Of a stretch of 8,019 nucleotides of DNA, positions 6,992 to 8,019 are shown piece by piece. The position numbers were made by a program, and so were the translations under genes. The DNA comes from PVC group bacterium (GTDB lineage Bacteria > Verrucomicrobiota > Kiritimatiellia > SS1-B-03-39 > UBA6053). The notes below the pieces were generated by a model. That model worked only from the letters and a program-made list of their open reading frames with translations. It had not been told where the DNA came from and ran no database searches. The DNA lies in NCBI GenBank assembly GCA_003565815.1, contig PXAS01000186.1, positions 1 through 8,019 on the forward strand. Direction: 5' to 3'. Position 1 is the stretch's first letter. Each line of letters starts with the position of its first letter.

Positions 6992-7126
6992 ATTATGCAG
7001 ATAAGTGTATAAAAATATGGTAACTGTGTTTCCAACTGTTTGGAACGTGTCATGTTTGTGGCCAGTATGTAGTTGCTGACAAGGGGAAACAAAAACAAAT
7101 TATAATTCCGGGATAAATCTCGTGTA
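6992..7126. other. Intergenic stretch with inverted repeat and a consensus -10 box
   Basis: TTCCAA at 7030-7035 and TTGGAA at 7040-7045 make a perfect 6-bp inverted repeat with a 4-base spacer, a possible operator or small hairpin. TATAAT at 7101-7106 is a perfect -10 match. Only weak -35 candidates lie before it: CTGACA at 7076-7081 with a 19-base spacer, or TTGCTG at 7073-7078 with 22. It would serve the DUF6361-like stump starting at 7127, with a leader of about 14 bases. Confidence 0.4.
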
Positions 7127-7273
7127 ATGCCTTCCACTTTCTACTGGCTTGATTATTCCGAACACGACCATCGCAAGTTTGTGGATGTGATTTCCGCGTT
7201 GGGGGAGCAGGACACGCGTGGTGAAATGGGGCTCGTAACTGTTAGGGGGAAACGATGTCTCCTACCCCGGTAA
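7127..7273 (+). pseudogene. Truncated DUF6361-like gene, 5' stump
   Basis: Only 48 codons are open. The first 38 residues, including MPSTFYWLDYSEHDHRKFVD and VISALGEQDTRGEMGL, match how I recall DUF6361 proteins beginning: F-x-W-(L/V)-D-(Y/F)-S-E-x-D-R-R, then a V-I helix, then an E-Q-x-T-x-x-E-L/M-G block. Those proteins are several hundred residues long and occur in phage-defence islands. After about residue 40 the frame reads GKRCLLPR and stops, with no family-like continuation in any frame before the G-rich tract. The 3' part therefore seems to have been removed by a deletion or rearrangement ending near 7240-7270. A good -10 box upstream means it may still be transcribed, but the product is probably not functional. 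Confidence 0.7.
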
Positions 7274-7290
7274 AGTCAATGGTAAAGGCA

Positions 7291-7319
7291 GGGGATGCGG
7301 GGGAGAGGGGGAACGGGGG
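7291..7319 (+). other. Canonical G-quadruplex motif
   Basis: There are four G runs of 4, 5, 5 and 5 bases (7291-7294, 7299-7303, 7307-7311, 7315-7319), separated by loops of 4, 3 and 3 bases. This satisfies even a strict four-tetrad pattern. It lies 17 bases past the stop of the DUF6361-like stump and between that gene and the convergent membrane-protein gene. Confidence 0.7.
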
Positions 7320-7356
7320 ATGTTGAAGGTTGCCTATGCGGAGATTATTGTCATCA

Positions 7357-7911
7357 TCATCCTGGCACATCCGAACGCAGAAAAAATCCTTGCCCGGATT
7401 GCCTGCTGTAATTCAGCAAGCTGGATTTGGAGGATTGAAACTCAAAACACCAGGCCAAGAGTCTTTCATCCCGGGTCTCTGCGGAGTAGTTCCATAAACC
7501 GTCCTCTGTTTCGATGCTGCATTCATAAAGAGTGTGAAGGCGTTTTTTTCCGAAATAACTCCGTCGATGTTTGCTCTCGAGCACCTTCATTCGTGCAAGG
7601 ACGGTCCGCGTCAGGTTATTGAGGGGGCCCAGCTCAAACTCCAGAGGTGGTGCCGGCACACCGTAGGCTATTTTTGCTTTCAGATATGCGGGAAGCAGAT
7701 AAACCAAGGCATAAAGCATTCCAACGGCGAAATAGCTCCCCAGGAGAATAATCCCCACCCGCAAACGTCCGGACAAAATCACGCCCCAGAAAACGAGAAT
7801 ATACACGATGTTGAGCGCAAAGGCCGCAACCTTGAGACATGTAGCGGTTTGTGGCGATAAAAGCATATAGTGAAGATAGCGGTTTGGAGATGATCTATAA
7901 TCCTTTTCCAT
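7357..7911 (-). CDS. Small two-helix membrane protein, unknown function
   Basis: I do not recognise a family. From the ATG at 7911 it is 184 aa. Residues about 26-48 (VAAFALNIVYILVFWGVILSG core) and about 51-77 (IILLGSYFAVGMLYALVYLL core) are two closely spaced membrane helices joined by a short basic turn (GRLR). About 105 soluble residues follow, containing EFELGPLNNLTRTVLARMKV, a basic KHRRSYFGKKR patch at 114-124, and several aromatics. The soluble tail is probably cytoplasmic by the positive-inside rule. The frame stays open upstream to a GTG at 7998, but those 29 residues are rich in Pro and Arg and lack coding character. No good Shine-Dalgarno precedes any start. It faces the DUF6361-like stump and ends 83 bases from it. 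Confidence 0.6.
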   Translation of the reverse strand: MEKDYRSSPNRYLHYMLLSPQTATCLKVAAFALNIVYILVFWGVILSGRLRVGIILLGSYFAVGMLYALVYLLPAYLKAKIAYGVPAPPLEFELGPLNNLTRTVLARMKVLESKHRRSYFGKKRLHTLYECSIETEDGLWNYSAETRDERLLAWCFEFQSSKSSLLNYSRQSGQGFFLRSDVPG

Positions 7912-8019
7912 GCCGGGATGCGGCGGACCCGTCCATGGACTTCGCTGTTGGAGGCGGGGGAACGTGGACAGTACACGGATTTGCAGTGTTTTTATCACTA
8001 TATGGAGTGGTCGAACCCG

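Noticed and set aside
7320..7622. A 100-codon plus-strand open frame after the G-rich tract, considered as the displaced rest of the DUF6361 gene
   Set aside because: Its residues do not resemble that family, and most of it is antisense to the two-helix membrane protein.

Overview
The window looks like a bacterial chromosome segment of moderately high G+C. A Verrucomicrobiota or related PVC-type host is my best guess, from the look of the housekeeping genes; this is an inference that no marker here proves. No RNA gene, CRISPR array or intact transposase was seen.

Left part (1-2490), ordinary chromosome: the 5' end of a DJ-1/PfpI-family gene on the minus strand, then a divergent diacylglycerol/sphingosine kinase-like lipid kinase on the plus strand, then a convergent tagaturonate epimerase-like gene (uxaE family) on the minus strand. 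The last two stop one base apart.

Middle and right (2491-7273) look like a worn accessory or defence island. A 158-bp, fully palindromic, MITE-like element flanked by TAA repeats sits at its left edge. Next is a 687-aa gene that appears to be a chimera. An Xre-type helix-turn-helix and the N-terminal lead-in of an SNF2-type helicase are joined, in frame and with no Walker A motif, to the C-terminal half of a DUF499-type anti-phage protein. It has its own promoter with an overlapping palindrome. An A+T-rich two-gene module follows: a 60-aa charged protein and a 540-aa protein with a papain/C39-like cysteine peptidase core. A perfect 11-bp hairpin with a T tract separates them. After this lies a 48-codon stump whose start strongly resembles DUF6361, a family also met in defence islands. 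It runs out of family-like sequence at about residue 40 and is followed by a canonical four-run G-quadruplex motif.

Right edge (7357-7911, minus): a small two-helix membrane protein of unknown function.

Reading: a former helicase / DUF1156-like / DUF499 / DUF6361 type defence locus seems to have collapsed by deletion, leaving one in-frame fusion and one stump. A foreign-looking peptidase module lies between them. Whether the fusion or the peptidase module still acts is the main open question. Domain assignments are from recall of family sequences, not from a search.
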